A stretch of 10,899 nt of DNA from Candidatus Saccharimonadota bacterium (GCA_029288515.1 JARIHB010000086.1:1-10899); one strand, 5' to 3'; positions 1-6,008 are shown, numbered from the stretch's first letter. Numbers and translations are program-made. The notes: generated from the letters alone by a model not told the origin.

Positions 1-19
1 AGATGTGTATAAGAGACAG
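1..19 (+). other. Tn5 mosaic-end (library adapter) sequence
   Basis: The first 19 bases read AGATGTGTATAAGAGACAG, which is exactly the Tn5 transposase mosaic end used in tagmentation libraries. It is library-derived, not genomic. It supplies an in-frame TAA at 10-12 ahead of the first gene, so that stop is artificial and says nothing about where the gene really begins. Confidence 0.95.
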
Positions 20-24
20 ATCTT

Positions 25-1242
25 ATGTTGGAGACGTCCACCATCATAAAGAATAACTTTAAAGCGGAGTTTTGCTTATTTGGTATAACAGACCCGTCCA
101 ACGACAGAAAAATTTTAGTCATCGGCAGCGATAAACGGGACATTTCAAAAGAAGATTTTATAGCAAGCCGGCATACGCTACCGCATCTGGATTCGAATAT
201 AATCGTGACAGATGATTTGGGTTTGGAGCATAGTAAGTTGAAGAGCTCTTTAGACGGGAATCACGTTGCGCTTATTGTTCGCCTTACAGGGGGAGCGGAG
301 AAGTCAGAGAGCCTCGGATATCTGATCGTTGGTAATAAAAAGAGCGGTAACCCTTATAATACGCAAGATATAAAGATGGTTGATATCATCTCAAACGGGC
401 TGGTTGTGGCGCTCCAGAATGCCATGCGTTTTGAAGAGATCCAACACTTTAACGCCACCCTCCAGGACAAAATCGACAAGGCTACCCGCCAGCTCCGTCA
501 CACTAACGAAAAACTCCGCAAGCTCGACGAAACAAAAGATGACTTCATCAGTATGGCCAGCCACCAATTGCGCACGCCGCTCACCAGTGTAAAGGGCTAC
601 GTAAGCATGGTGCTGGACGGCGATGCCGGCAAGATCAGCCCTCTGCAGCGCAAGCTCCTTACCCAGTCGTTCATCAGTTCGCAGCGTATGGTGTATCTTA
701 TCTCTGATTTGCTCAATGTATCGCGGCTGCGTACCGGCAAGTTCGTTATCGAGCCGGTTCCTACTAATTTAGCCGATGTGATTGACGAAGAAGTGGAACA
801 GCTGATGGAAACGGCCAAGGGCCGTAATCTGGACCTGAAGTTTAACAAGCCTGAACATTTTCCCACTGTAATGCTGGACGAAACCAAGATCCGTCAGGTC
901 ATTATGAACTTTATAGATAATGCAGTGTACTATACGCCCAGCGGCGGGCATATCGTTATAAATCTGATTGATAAACCAAAAACCATCGAATTTAACGTGG
1001 TAGATGACGGTATTGGCGTGCCGCGCCACGAGCAGCACCATTTATTCTCGAAGTTTTATCGGGCGCCTAATGCCAAGCGCGCTCGGCCCGACGGTACCGG
1101 GCTGGGGCTCTTTATGGCCAAGAAGGTGATAATTGCCCAGGGCGGCGCGATTATATTCAAGAGCCAAGAGGGCAGGGGTAGCACCTTTGGCTTTACGTTC
1201 GCTAAGGACAGGGTAGCGGTAGACGCTAAGCTCGCTGTATAA
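25..1242 (+). CDS. Sensor histidine kinase (GAF-HisKA-HATPase), 5'-truncated
   Basis: This is the cytoplasmic part of a two-component sensor kinase that autophosphorylates a histidine and passes the phosphate to a response regulator not present here. Residues about 1-135 look like a GAF domain, ending in the typical sequence around 'LGYLIVGNKKSG...YNTQDI'. A coiled-coil linker follows at about 136-170. The H-box 'ASHQLRTP' has the phospho-accepting His at 180. The ATPase domain shows an N-box around N295-N299, a G1 box 'DDGIGVP' at 327-333 and a G2 box 'DGTGLGL' at 356-362, so all catalytic boxes are intact. There is no receiver domain. The ATG at 25 lies 5 bases after the adapter and has no ribosome binding site, so it is probably internal. 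Full-length relatives usually carry an N-terminal membrane region, which would lie off the contig. The first 400 bases are visibly more A+T-rich than the kinase core. No terminator was seen after the stop. Confidence 0.93.
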   Translation: MLETSTIIKNNFKAEFCLFGITDPSNDRKILVIGSDKRDISKEDFIASRHTLPHLDSNIIVTDDLGLEHSKLKSSLDGNHVALIVRLTGGAEKSESLGYLIVGNKKSGNPYNTQDIKMVDIISNGLVVALQNAMRFEEIQHFNATLQDKIDKATRQLRHTNEKLRKLDETKDDFISMASHQLRTPLTSVKGYVSMVLDGDAGKISPLQRKLLTQSFISSQRMVYLISDLLNVSRLRTGKFVIEPVPTNLADVIDEEVEQLMETAKGRNLDLKFNKPEHFPTVMLDETKIRQVIMNFIDNAVYYTPSGGHIVINLIDKPKTIEFNVVDDGIGVPRHEQHHLFSKFYRAPNAKRARPDGTGLGLFMAKKVIIAQGGAIIFKSQEGRGSTFGFTFAKDRVAVDAKLAV

Positions 1243-1274
1243 CACCTTATATCCCGCTGCTATAACATTTTCCC

Positions 1275-1304
1275 TTGCCGTTTGTATATGTATCCTGGTA
1301 ATAT
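1275..1304 (+). promoter_or_regulatory. Possible upstream promoter (P1) of surface-protein gene
   Basis: TTGCCG is followed after 18 bp by TAATAT, preceded by TGG (extended -10). The same nine bases TGGTAATAT recur 60 bp downstream in the stronger promoter, suggesting tandem promoters. The element also lies within an imperfect inverted repeat (TTTTCC-CT-TGCC at 1268-1279 against GGCAGGAAAA at 1305-1314). That hairpin could instead be a transcript-end or processing structure for the kinase gene, but no T-run follows it. Confidence 0.35.
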
Positions 1305-1335
1305 GGCAGGAAAAGCAAAATACTGGGTTGGGATA

Positions 1336-1364
1336 TTGACATATTAATACTGTTATGGTAATAT
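1336..1364 (+). promoter_or_regulatory. Strong promoter (P2) of LPxTG surface-protein gene
   Basis: A perfect -35 TTGACA at 1336-1341 is separated by 17 bp from a -10 TAATAT at 1359-1364, with an extended -10 TGG just before it. Transcription would start near 1371, giving a short leader of about 24 nt that carries the Shine-Dalgarno sequence. This is the best promoter in the window and fits the strong codon bias of the gene it drives. Confidence 0.8.
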
Positions 1365-1380
1365 AAAACCCGAAGCACAT

Positions 1381-1386
1381 AGGAGG
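1381..1386 (+). promoter_or_regulatory. Shine-Dalgarno AGGAGG deciding the ATG start
   Basis: AGGAGG lies 8 nt before the ATG at 1395. A GTG in the same frame at 1386 overlaps the last G of this motif, so it cannot be the start. The ATG is therefore the initiation codon. Confidence 0.85.
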
Positions 1387-1394
1387 TGGTTCAT

Positions 1395-2807
1395 ATGTCT
1401 ATTATTACAGATATTACCGAAGTAGTTCGCCCTACTGCAAAGCATGTAGTAGCCGGCGGTATCTTCGCCCTGGCACTTGCTGCAGCTGTCGGCCTTGGCC
1501 TCAGCACTCGTCAGCACATTAGTGCCGCCAGCATCGTACGTGACGACGCTGTTAACTCAATTGACAACGCTAACGCCAATGGTGGTGTTGGCGCTGCCGA
1601 CGCCAACGAGTTGATCAAAGACATCAAGGATGGCAAGCCCTCCGACCTGGCGACTATTTACAGCGCCTTTGGTCTGAGTTCCAGCAAGTATGATGACTTT
1701 GCCAAGAACGCCAAGAGCGGCGTACTGTACCGCGACGGCCACGTTGAGGTAAACGGTGTAACGGTTATGACCGACACCATTACCATGGGCCGCACCAACA
1801 TGGGCAAGCCTGCCAGCGAGCGCAAGCCGGTAACCATCGGCGGCAAGACGTACTACCAGAGCACCCCGAACGTATCGTTCGCCAGCGGCGTAAAGAGCCT
1901 GCCGGTTATGGTACTGTTCGACAGCAAGGGTGTTGCCCAGACAGTTGTTATGAATGCCTGCGGTAACCCGGTACAGGGCAAGCCTGTTACCCCGAGCGCT
2001 GCTTGTAAGGTATTGAACGCTACTCAGGACAAGACTAACCCTAACAAGTACACCTTCACCACCAACGCTACCTTTGCCGGTAACGCCAAGCTGCAGAAGG
2101 TTGTATACCACTTCTCAGACACTAACACCTCCGTTACTAAGAACAGTCTGACTGAAGTTGTTGACCACACCTTTGCCAAGGACGGTAAGGTAACAGTAAC
2201 CGTCTACGCTACAACCCCCAGCGGCGCTGTTATTACCAGCAATTGTGAAAAGCAGATTACACACAGCGCGCCGATGGCTGTATGTACCGCATTAGTTGCC
2301 AGCGCTATTGACGACCAGAAGCAGAAGTTCCGCTTTACCGTTAAGACTGCCACCAAGAACGCCAGCGTTGAAAACGTTGACTTCACTGCCGACGGCAACA
2401 CCACCACTGGTGTAAATGCCAAGGACGCCCAGGGTAACATCTACAAGGAATACACCTGGACTGACGGTAAGGAACACACGGTGAAAGCTACCGTTCACTT
2501 TACGACCATCGAAGGCGCCAAGACTGGCACCTGTGAGACCAAGGTAACGTCTAAGCAGACTCCGAAGTGTACCGTTCCTGGCCACGAAAACGAAGCCCCC
2601 GACTCTGAAAACTGTGGCTACTGTAAGGAAGGCATTCCTAAGGGTGACAGCCGCTGTAACGAACAGGTACTGAGCGCTACCACCGAGCTGCCGAACACCG
2701 GCGCTGGTAACATCGTGGGCGCCTTCACTGGTGCGAGCATTCTGGGTACCGTAGGTCACGTTATCTACAGCAAGCGCCGCGCCAATCGCGCTGCCCTCCA
2801 GGCCTAA
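1395..2807 (+). CDS. LPxTG-anchored surface protein with PKD-like domains
   Basis: A 470-residue exported protein predicted to be fixed to the cell wall by sortase. A short charged N-terminus is followed by a hydrophobic segment at about 18-36 (signal/membrane segment). Residues about 50-180 form a domain I do not recognise. Residues about 195-290 and 295-390 look like two PKD/Ig-like beta-sandwich repeats, each bounded by cysteines. A Cys-rich stalk follows ('CTVPGHENEAPDSENCGYC' and a further Cys). The C-terminus has a complete sorting signal: LPNTG at 432-436, a hydrophobic stretch, then KRRANR. The start was set by the AGGAGG 8 nt upstream. Lysine is nearly always AAG and asparagine mostly AAC, unlike the neighbours, which suggests high expression. 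Together with the strong promoter, this looks like an abundant surface protein. No sortase gene is visible here. Exact function is unknown; adhesion to a host cell is a guess. Confidence 0.85.
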   Translation: MSIITDITEVVRPTAKHVVAGGIFALALAAAVGLGLSTRQHISAASIVRDDAVNSIDNANANGGVGAADANELIKDIKDGKPSDLATIYSAFGLSSSKYDDFAKNAKSGVLYRDGHVEVNGVTVMTDTITMGRTNMGKPASERKPVTIGGKTYYQSTPNVSFASGVKSLPVMVLFDSKGVAQTVVMNACGNPVQGKPVTPSAACKVLNATQDKTNPNKYTFTTNATFAGNAKLQKVVYHFSDTNTSVTKNSLTEVVDHTFAKDGKVTVTVYATTPSGAVITSNCEKQITHSAPMAVCTALVASAIDDQKQKFRFTVKTATKNASVENVDFTADGNTTTGVNAKDAQGNIYKEYTWTDGKEHTVKATVHFTTIEGAKTGTCETKVTSKQTPKCTVPGHENEAPDSENCGYCKEGIPKGDSRCNEQVLSATTELPNTGAGNIVGAFTGASILGTVGHVIYSKRRANRAALQA

Positions 2808-2909
2808 CGGCGAACAAGCCGCGCCGCCTGTGGATAAGCGGGTAGCAATGTTGTCAGCAATATGCTACAGTTAATCCTAACGAGCATTTGACTGACCGCT
2901 CTAAGAACA

Positions 2910-2946
2910 AAATCCCCCGGTATAGCTTTCCGGGGGATTTCCTTTT
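2910..2946 (+). terminator. Intrinsic terminator after surface-protein gene
   Basis: A perfect 11-bp stem (AAATCCCCCGG with CCGGGGGATTT) encloses a 9-nt loop and is followed by CCTTTTC. It lies about 100 nt past the surface-protein stop and before the tRNA promoter, so it separates the two transcription units. The reverse strand has few Ts after the hairpin, so it mainly serves the plus strand. Confidence 0.88.
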
Positions 2947-2957
2947 CTCCTCTGTTA

Positions 2958-2966
2958 TGGTACAAT
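2958..2966 (+). promoter_or_regulatory. Extended -10 promoter of tRNA-Glu
   Basis: TGG directly precedes TACAAT, an extended -10 element, with no convincing -35 at 16-18 bp upstream. The 11-mer CTGTTATGGTA at 2952-2962 is identical to 1350-1360 in the surface-protein promoter, so this class of extended -10 is used at least twice here. Transcription would begin near 2973, about 45 nt before the mature tRNA. Confidence 0.6.
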
Positions 2967-2983
2967 ATTTGAGTCCAAACAGC

Positions 2984-3013
2984 CGCGGACAGTTGCTCAA
3001 TATGCTGTCCGCG
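2984..3013 (+). other. Hairpin in the tRNA-Glu 5' leader
   Basis: CGCGGACAG and CTGTCCGCG form a perfect 9-bp stem with a 12-nt loop, ending only 4 nt before the tRNA's first base. No T-run follows, so it is not a terminator. It may help present the precursor to RNase P, protect the transcript end or prevent misfolding of the tRNA. The role is inferred. Confidence 0.6.
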
Positions 3014-3017
3014 TTAT

Positions 3018-3092
3018 GGTCCCGTCGTCTAACGGTTAGGACACTGGGTTTTCATCCCAGCAACCGGAGTTCGATTCTCCGCGGGATCACCA
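3018..3092 (+). tRNA. tRNA-Glu (anticodon TTC)
   Basis: The full cloverleaf can be drawn. The acceptor stem GGTCCCG pairs with CGGGATC (one G-T wobble). There is a D-arm between GTC and GAC, an anticodon stem CTGGG/CCCAG with loop TTTTCAT (anticodon TTC at 3051-3053), a 4-nt variable loop, and a T-arm CGGAG/CTCCG with loop TTCGATT. The discriminator A is followed by a genome-encoded CCA. The tRNA reads GAA and GAG codons and is the only RNA gene seen in the window. It forms a single-gene unit with its own promoter and terminator. Confidence 0.97.
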
Positions 3093-3132
3093 TTCTGAAA
3101 TTACGCGATTTATTGAACTATTAAACAGATAC

Positions 3133-3173
3133 AACATCCCCGCAGGCGGAAGCAGCGGGGATGTTTGTTTTTT
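3133..3173 (+). terminator. Intrinsic terminator after tRNA-Glu
   Basis: AACATCCCCGC and GCGGGGATGTT form an 11-bp perfect stem with an 11-nt loop, followed by TGTTTTTT. It ends the tRNA transcript about 40 nt after the CCA. The T-run also forms the left arm of a second inverted repeat (TTTGTAGCC 3171-3179 with GGCTACAAA 3209-3217). Confidence 0.9.
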
Positions 3174-3205
3174 GTAGCCACCTCTGTATAGAGTTTCGAT
3201 TCACC

Positions 3206-3235
3206 TTGGGCTACAAATCTAAATTGGGGTATTAT
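3206..3235 (+). promoter_or_regulatory. Promoter giving a probably leaderless mRNA (cysteine hydrolase)
   Basis: TTGGGC, an 18-bp spacer, then TATTAT at 3230-3235. The hexamer ends exactly 6 nt before the ATG, so transcription is expected to start at the ATG itself. An AGGAG abuts the ATG with zero spacing, too close to act as a Shine-Dalgarno. The -35 overlaps the right arm of an inverted repeat (GGCTACAAA at 3209-3217). Confidence 0.5.
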
Positions 3236-3241
3236 TAGGAG

Positions 3242-3802
3242 ATGAAAATTCCCGCCACCGAGAGCAAACGCGCTCTGATAGTAGTTGACCTACAGCCAGC
3301 CATGCTTAAGCCCCACAACGAACATATCGTGGCCAGAATAGCGTCGCTGATTAAACAGGTTCCGTATGATAGTTACGTGGAAGCAGTCTGGCATTCAGGT
3401 GATGGGTCACTGTGGGGTGAGATGATGCATGTGGATCATCCGAAAGACGAAACCACTCATACGGTAGATGCGGTACATAAGCTGCTGGCTCCGCACCGTC
3501 CACTACAAGTCACCAAAACTTCACGCTCAGTCTTCATGGGTGATCAAGACGTAGCAGCATATCTGCGTGATCTGGGCATTGAGGAAGTGCACCTGGTAGG
3601 CGCTGAAACAAACGATTGCGTCTTTGCTACTGCTATGAGTGCATTTGACTCGGGCTTTCGGCCATATGTGCTGGAAGAATGTTGTGAAGCACTCTATGAA
3701 GGGCGGCACGATCAAGGGTTGCGGCTACTGCGTTACCAGAAATTGACTAACAACTCATGCCTAGCTGAAACAATCGAAATTGAGTTAGAACCTAAAGCAT
3801 GA
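3242..3802 (+). CDS. Isochorismatase-like cysteine hydrolase
   Basis: A 186-residue cytoplasmic enzyme of the isochorismatase/nicotinamidase superfamily, which hydrolyses amides or related bonds through an Asp-Lys-Cys triad. All three residues are visible: D16 in 'ALIVVDLQPAM', K92 in 'VTKTSRSVF' and C126 in 'AETNDCVFATAMSAFDSGF'. The usual cis-peptide region lies just before the Cys. Length is normal for single-domain members. The sequence does not fix the substrate: the metal-binding Asp/His set of true nicotinamidases is not obvious, so it is left as a general cysteine hydrolase. It starts at an ATG with a -10 hexamer 6 nt upstream (likely leaderless) and overlaps the next gene by four bases (ATGA), implying translational coupling with the CutA-like gene. 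Confidence 0.87.
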   Translation: MKIPATESKRALIVVDLQPAMLKPHNEHIVARIASLIKQVPYDSYVEAVWHSGDGSLWGEMMHVDHPKDETTHTVDAVHKLLAPHRPLQVTKTSRSVFMGDQDVAAYLRDLGIEEVHLVGAETNDCVFATAMSAFDSGFRPYVLEECCEALYEGRHDQGLRLLRYQKLTNNSCLAETIEIELEPKA

Positions 3803-4116
3803 CTACCTATTATGAGGTCAAGATCAGCGCCGAAAATCAAGAGCAAGCAGGCACGATTCTAAACTCCCTACTTGAAAGGAAGCTCGTTACTGGCGGCCAA
3901 TTTATTGCTACACCGGCACGCTTTCTTTGGAAAGGCGAGATCACTGATATGCAGGAATATATCACTATCACATCGTATACGACCGACAAGCACAAAGATG
4001 CTGTTATTGCCGACGTTCGCGCAACGAGCGCCGAGGAGGTGCCAATGATAACTTTTATTGCGCCGAATGATCTGAACCAAGAATTACGAGACTGGATAGA
4101 TCGGACGCTGGCGTGA
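3799..4116 (+). CDS. cutA: CutA-like divalent-cation tolerance protein
   Basis: A 105-residue protein matching the small trimeric CutA1 family, linked in other bacteria to divalent-metal tolerance though its molecular role is unsettled. Family marks: an N-terminal beta strand then a helix with 'ILNSLLERKLVTGG' in place of the usual 'L.ErLaACvn', the 'FLWKGEI' strand around residues 42-48, 'EEVPMI' at about 79-84 equivalent to 'YEVPEI', and a C-terminal 'LRDWI'. The conserved cysteine of the 'AACVN' motif is replaced, so metal binding through that residue is not expected. The start codon lies inside the end of the hydrolase gene (ATGA) with no Shine-Dalgarno of its own. The two probably form one operon ended by the hairpin downstream. 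Confidence 0.75.
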   Translation: MTTYYEVKISAENQEQAGTILNSLLERKLVTGGQFIATPARFLWKGEITDMQEYITITSYTTDKHKDAVIADVRATSAEEVPMITFIAPNDLNQELRDWIDRTLA

Positions 4117-4126
4117 TCCATCCCAT

Positions 4127-4213
4127 TTAGAAAGCTAATTCTTTAAGCTGTTCATCCAACCGCTCTAACCCCTCCCAAAAATAGTTCGCGGAAGCACCCC
4201 GCAGGCTCACCAT
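4127..4213 (-). CDS. Possible 28-residue small ORF
   Basis: Between the bidirectional terminator and the CutA-like stop, the minus strand has ATG GTG AGC ... TAA, encoding 28 residues ending in 'GLERLDEQLKELAF', which would form an amphipathic helix. No Shine-Dalgarno precedes the ATG, and the reading frame stays open into the terminator hairpin upstream. It could be a microprotein, the remains of a longer gene, or chance. Confidence 0.2.
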   Translation of the reverse strand: MVSLRGASANYFWEGLERLDEQLKELAF

Positions 4214-4229
4214 AACGGAGCTACAGATA

Positions 4230-4270
4230 TAAAAGAGTCCGAAACTTTATCGCTTCGGACTCTTTTACTT
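4230..4270. terminator. Bidirectional intrinsic terminator between convergent genes
   Basis: TAAAAGAGTCCGAA and TTCGGACTCTTTTA form a 14-bp perfect stem with a 10-nt loop. The A- and T-rich outer arms give T-runs on both strands, so it can end the hydrolase/CutA operon from the left and the aldolase gene from the right. The plus-strand tail continues as CTTTTATAAT. Confidence 0.85.
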
Positions 4271-4309
4271 TTATAATCGGAATCCGATTCTTCTGGACTC
4301 CCGCCCTAA

Positions 4310-5146
4310 CTAGCCCGCGATGAGGTGTGATGCTTGCAATGCTTTTTCTGCTGTTGAGTCACCATGTACTACCATTCGTAAGGCTGTCGTCATCTCCTTT
4401 CCGTTGTCATTGTTGAAGACATTTCGCCCGATGCATACGCCTGCTCCACCAGCCAACACACTATCATGCGCTTTTTGCAGGATTGCTTTGTCAGAGACCT
4501 TCGGACCGCCAGCCATAATAACCGGAACTCCCGACGCACTTTCGACAACCGTTTTGAAGCTATCAACGCTACCGGTGTATTGTGTTTTGATAATGTCGGC
4601 ACCAAGTTCAATGGCAATCCTGACGGCGTGGCGTACCAGTTCCGCATATTGTTCGGGTTGTTTACGGAGCAGGTCGTAATAATTCTCATCCTCGCCATTT
4701 TCTTTTTCCGTACGTGGGTACATGAGGGCCATTAACGGCATACCAAAACGTATGCAGTCCCGCGAAATATCGGCCAGATTTTTTAGCATTTCTGATTCGT
4801 ACCGCGAGCTTACATTGACATGAACTGCCACGCCGTCCATACCCATCGATACTGCCTGTTCAACGCTGCCAATGAGTACCTTTCGAGTGTGGTTCTGACG
4901 TATCGTGCTGGCGGTCATGTTCATAATACAAGGCGTATCCTTAAGAAGATCGGCGTGCCGGGCGAACAGACCATAAAATCCCATAACAGCATCGGCTCTA
5001 CCTGCGATAATCTGTTTAATCTTAGCCTCTACATTACGAAGGCCGCCCTCAGGCCCGGAAAGTAAAATGTCATCCAATGGTATAATAACCGTCTTACGCG
5101 TTGTTTTGTGCAGGATTCTAGATAGGCGTACAGACTTGCCGTTCAT
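4310..5146 (-). CDS. Class I aldolase, DhnA/archaeal-type FBA family
   Basis: A 278-residue TIM-barrel aldolase of the DeoC/LacD/DhnA group. The family includes archaeal-type fructose-1,6-bisphosphate aldolase, LsrF, and the archaeal 2-amino-3,7-dideoxy-heptulosonate synthase. The Schiff-base lysine is K187 in 'ELGADIIKTQYTG'. D25 in 'IIPLDD' occupies the conserved early Asp site, although the usual 'DHG' is here 'DDILLSGPEGG'. 'ALMYPR' (139-145) carries the likely proton-donor Tyr143, and phosphate-binding loops are seen at 'AGGPK' (212-216) and 'GRN' (240-242). Full length. The start is supported by AGGAG 6 nt before the ATG. It is divergent from the HAD phosphatase across 60 bp and ends at a bidirectional terminator. 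Fructose-bisphosphate cleavage or synthesis is the default guess; the altered DHG motif leaves the substrate open. Confidence 0.87.
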   Translation of the reverse strand: MNGKSVRLSRILHKTTRKTVIIPLDDILLSGPEGGLRNVEAKIKQIIAGRADAVMGFYGLFARHADLLKDTPCIMNMTASTIRQNHTRKVLIGSVEQAVSMGMDGVAVHVNVSSRYESEMLKNLADISRDCIRFGMPLMALMYPRTEKENGEDENYYDLLRKQPEQYAELVRHAVRIAIELGADIIKTQYTGSVDSFKTVVESASGVPVIMAGGPKVSDKAILQKAHDSVLAGGAGVCIGRNVFNNDNGKEMTTALRMVVHGDSTAEKALQASHLIAG

Positions 5147-5152
5147 AATTCG

Positions 5153-5157
5153 CTCCT
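5153..5157 (-). promoter_or_regulatory. Shine-Dalgarno AGGAG of the aldolase gene
   Basis: On the minus strand AGGAG sits 6 nt before the ATG, supporting that start. Upstream, two overlapping TACAAT hexamers (plus positions 5167-5172 and 5172-5177) are possible -10 elements in the divergent promoter region, with no clear -35. Confidence 0.75.
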
Positions 5158-5172
5158 AGGTTAATGATTGTA

Positions 5173-5200
5173 TTGTACGGCAGCTGACGTATACTATGAT
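5173..5200 (+). promoter_or_regulatory. Promoter giving a probably leaderless mRNA (HAD phosphatase)
   Basis: TTGTAC, a 16-bp spacer, then TATGAT at 5195-5200, exactly 6 nt before the ATG at 5207. No Shine-Dalgarno precedes that ATG. The overlapping TATACT (5190-5195) is an alternative -10. It shares the 60-bp divergent region with the aldolase gene, so the two may be co-regulated. Confidence 0.5.
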
Positions 5201-5206
5201 ACTCAG

Positions 5207-6007
5207 ATGAAACAGAGTGTATTTATTTTTGATGTTGATGGTGTATTGAATGATCTACAGGTGTATAAGCCGGATGCACGCATTATTACTCGCATTGCTG
5301 AATTACTCGATAGCGGCACATTCGTTGCGATAAACACAGGACGTGGCTATGCGTGGATAGAAGAAAACGTGGTGCGGCCATTACGCGAAGAGCTAAAGGT
5401 TATAGGATCACTTGGTCATTTTTTTGTCGCTGTCGAAATGGGTGGCCTTGGGGTTGAATTCAAGAATCGCACTGAGTATAGAACAAAGAGTGCTTTTAGC
5501 TTGTCCCAAGAACAGATTGCTCAAGTGCGCACTATATTTGAGGCGCACCCAGAGTATACAGATAGACTCCACTGGTATGACAAGGAGTCGATGGCCACGC
5601 TTGATAAAAGCGGTACGACTTCTATGGAGGCATTTCGTCCTGCACAAAAGGCTTTGACGGCAATATTGCAGGACATGTTTAAGGGCCAACATGTAACGGT
5701 CGCTAATAGCAACGATGCTGTCGATGTCCATGCCCCTGAAGCGGGTAAATGGGCCGGCGCTCAGCTGATATACGAATGGCTACGCCGCAGCACTGAGATT
5801 AAACACGACCATTTTGTCTGCTTTGGTGACAGTGCAGTTGATTATCAAATGGCGCGTTTCTTTGCCGAGCAAAGCCACGATACTGTTTTTGTATGTACGG
5901 GCATGGCATTTGAGTGTGACGAAACCCCTAAAAATCTCAAAGTTATCAAGACGAGCATTCCTTACAATGAAGGTGCTTACTTATATCTAAAAAGCCTTTT
6001 TGTTTAG
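5207..6007 (+). CDS. HAD-superfamily phosphatase, IIB (Cof/sucrose-phosphatase) type
   Basis: A 266-residue haloacid-dehalogenase phosphatase acting on a phosphorylated small molecule, probably a sugar phosphate. All four HAD motifs are present: motif I 'FDVDGV' with nucleophile D9 and acid/base D11, motif II T44 in 'INTGR', motif III K181 in 'EAGKWAG', and motif IV 'GDSAVD' with D208 and D212. The roughly 80-170 insert between motifs II and III is the C2-type cap. The longer reading frame from 5168 was rejected because those extra residues cover the promoter and the conserved fold begins at the ATG at 5207. It is divergent from an aldolase, which hints at shared sugar-phosphate metabolism, but the substrate cannot be read from sequence. 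Confidence 0.87.
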   Translation: MKQSVFIFDVDGVLNDLQVYKPDARIITRIAELLDSGTFVAINTGRGYAWIEENVVRPLREELKVIGSLGHFFVAVEMGGLGVEFKNRTEYRTKSAFSLSQEQIAQVRTIFEAHPEYTDRLHWYDKESMATLDKSGTTSMEAFRPAQKALTAILQDMFKGQHVTVANSNDAVDVHAPEAGKWAGAQLIYEWLRRSTEIKHDHFVCFGDSAVDYQMARFFAEQSHDTVFVCTGMAFECDETPKNLKVIKTSIPYNEGAYLYLKSLFV

Positions 6008-6008
6008 C

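Noticed and set aside
1386..1394. GTG start giving a three-residue longer surface protein
   Set aside because: The GTG overlaps the AGGAGG ribosome binding site of the ATG at 1395.
1557..2759. Long minus-strand open frames (184 and 155 codons) opposite the surface-protein gene
   Set aside because: They arise because the strongly biased sense codons avoid TTA, CTA and TCA; translations are low-complexity with no domain, and no ribosome binding sites were seen.
2829..2837. Perfect DnaA box (TGTGGATAA, reverse of TTATCCACA)
   Set aside because: A single copy with no neighbouring boxes, A+T-rich unwinding element or dnaA/dnaN genes; a lone match in 11 kb is not rare by chance.
2842..2868. GTAGCA/TGCTAC hairpin downstream of the surface-protein stop
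   Set aside because: Six pairs with a 15-nt loop and no T-run; the strong terminator 40 nt later explains transcript ending.
2888..3124. 78-codon open frame on the plus strand
   Set aside because: It runs through a perfect intrinsic terminator, the tRNA promoter and the whole tRNA-Glu gene; non-coding.
4275..4289. Short palindrome AATCGG/CCGATT beside the bidirectional terminator
   Set aside because: Only six pairs with a 3-nt gap; no second copy or regulatory context.
5168..5206. ATG at 5168 as start of the HAD phosphatase
   Set aside because: The extra 13 codons cover the divergent promoter region and lie before the conserved first beta strand; no ribosome binding site.
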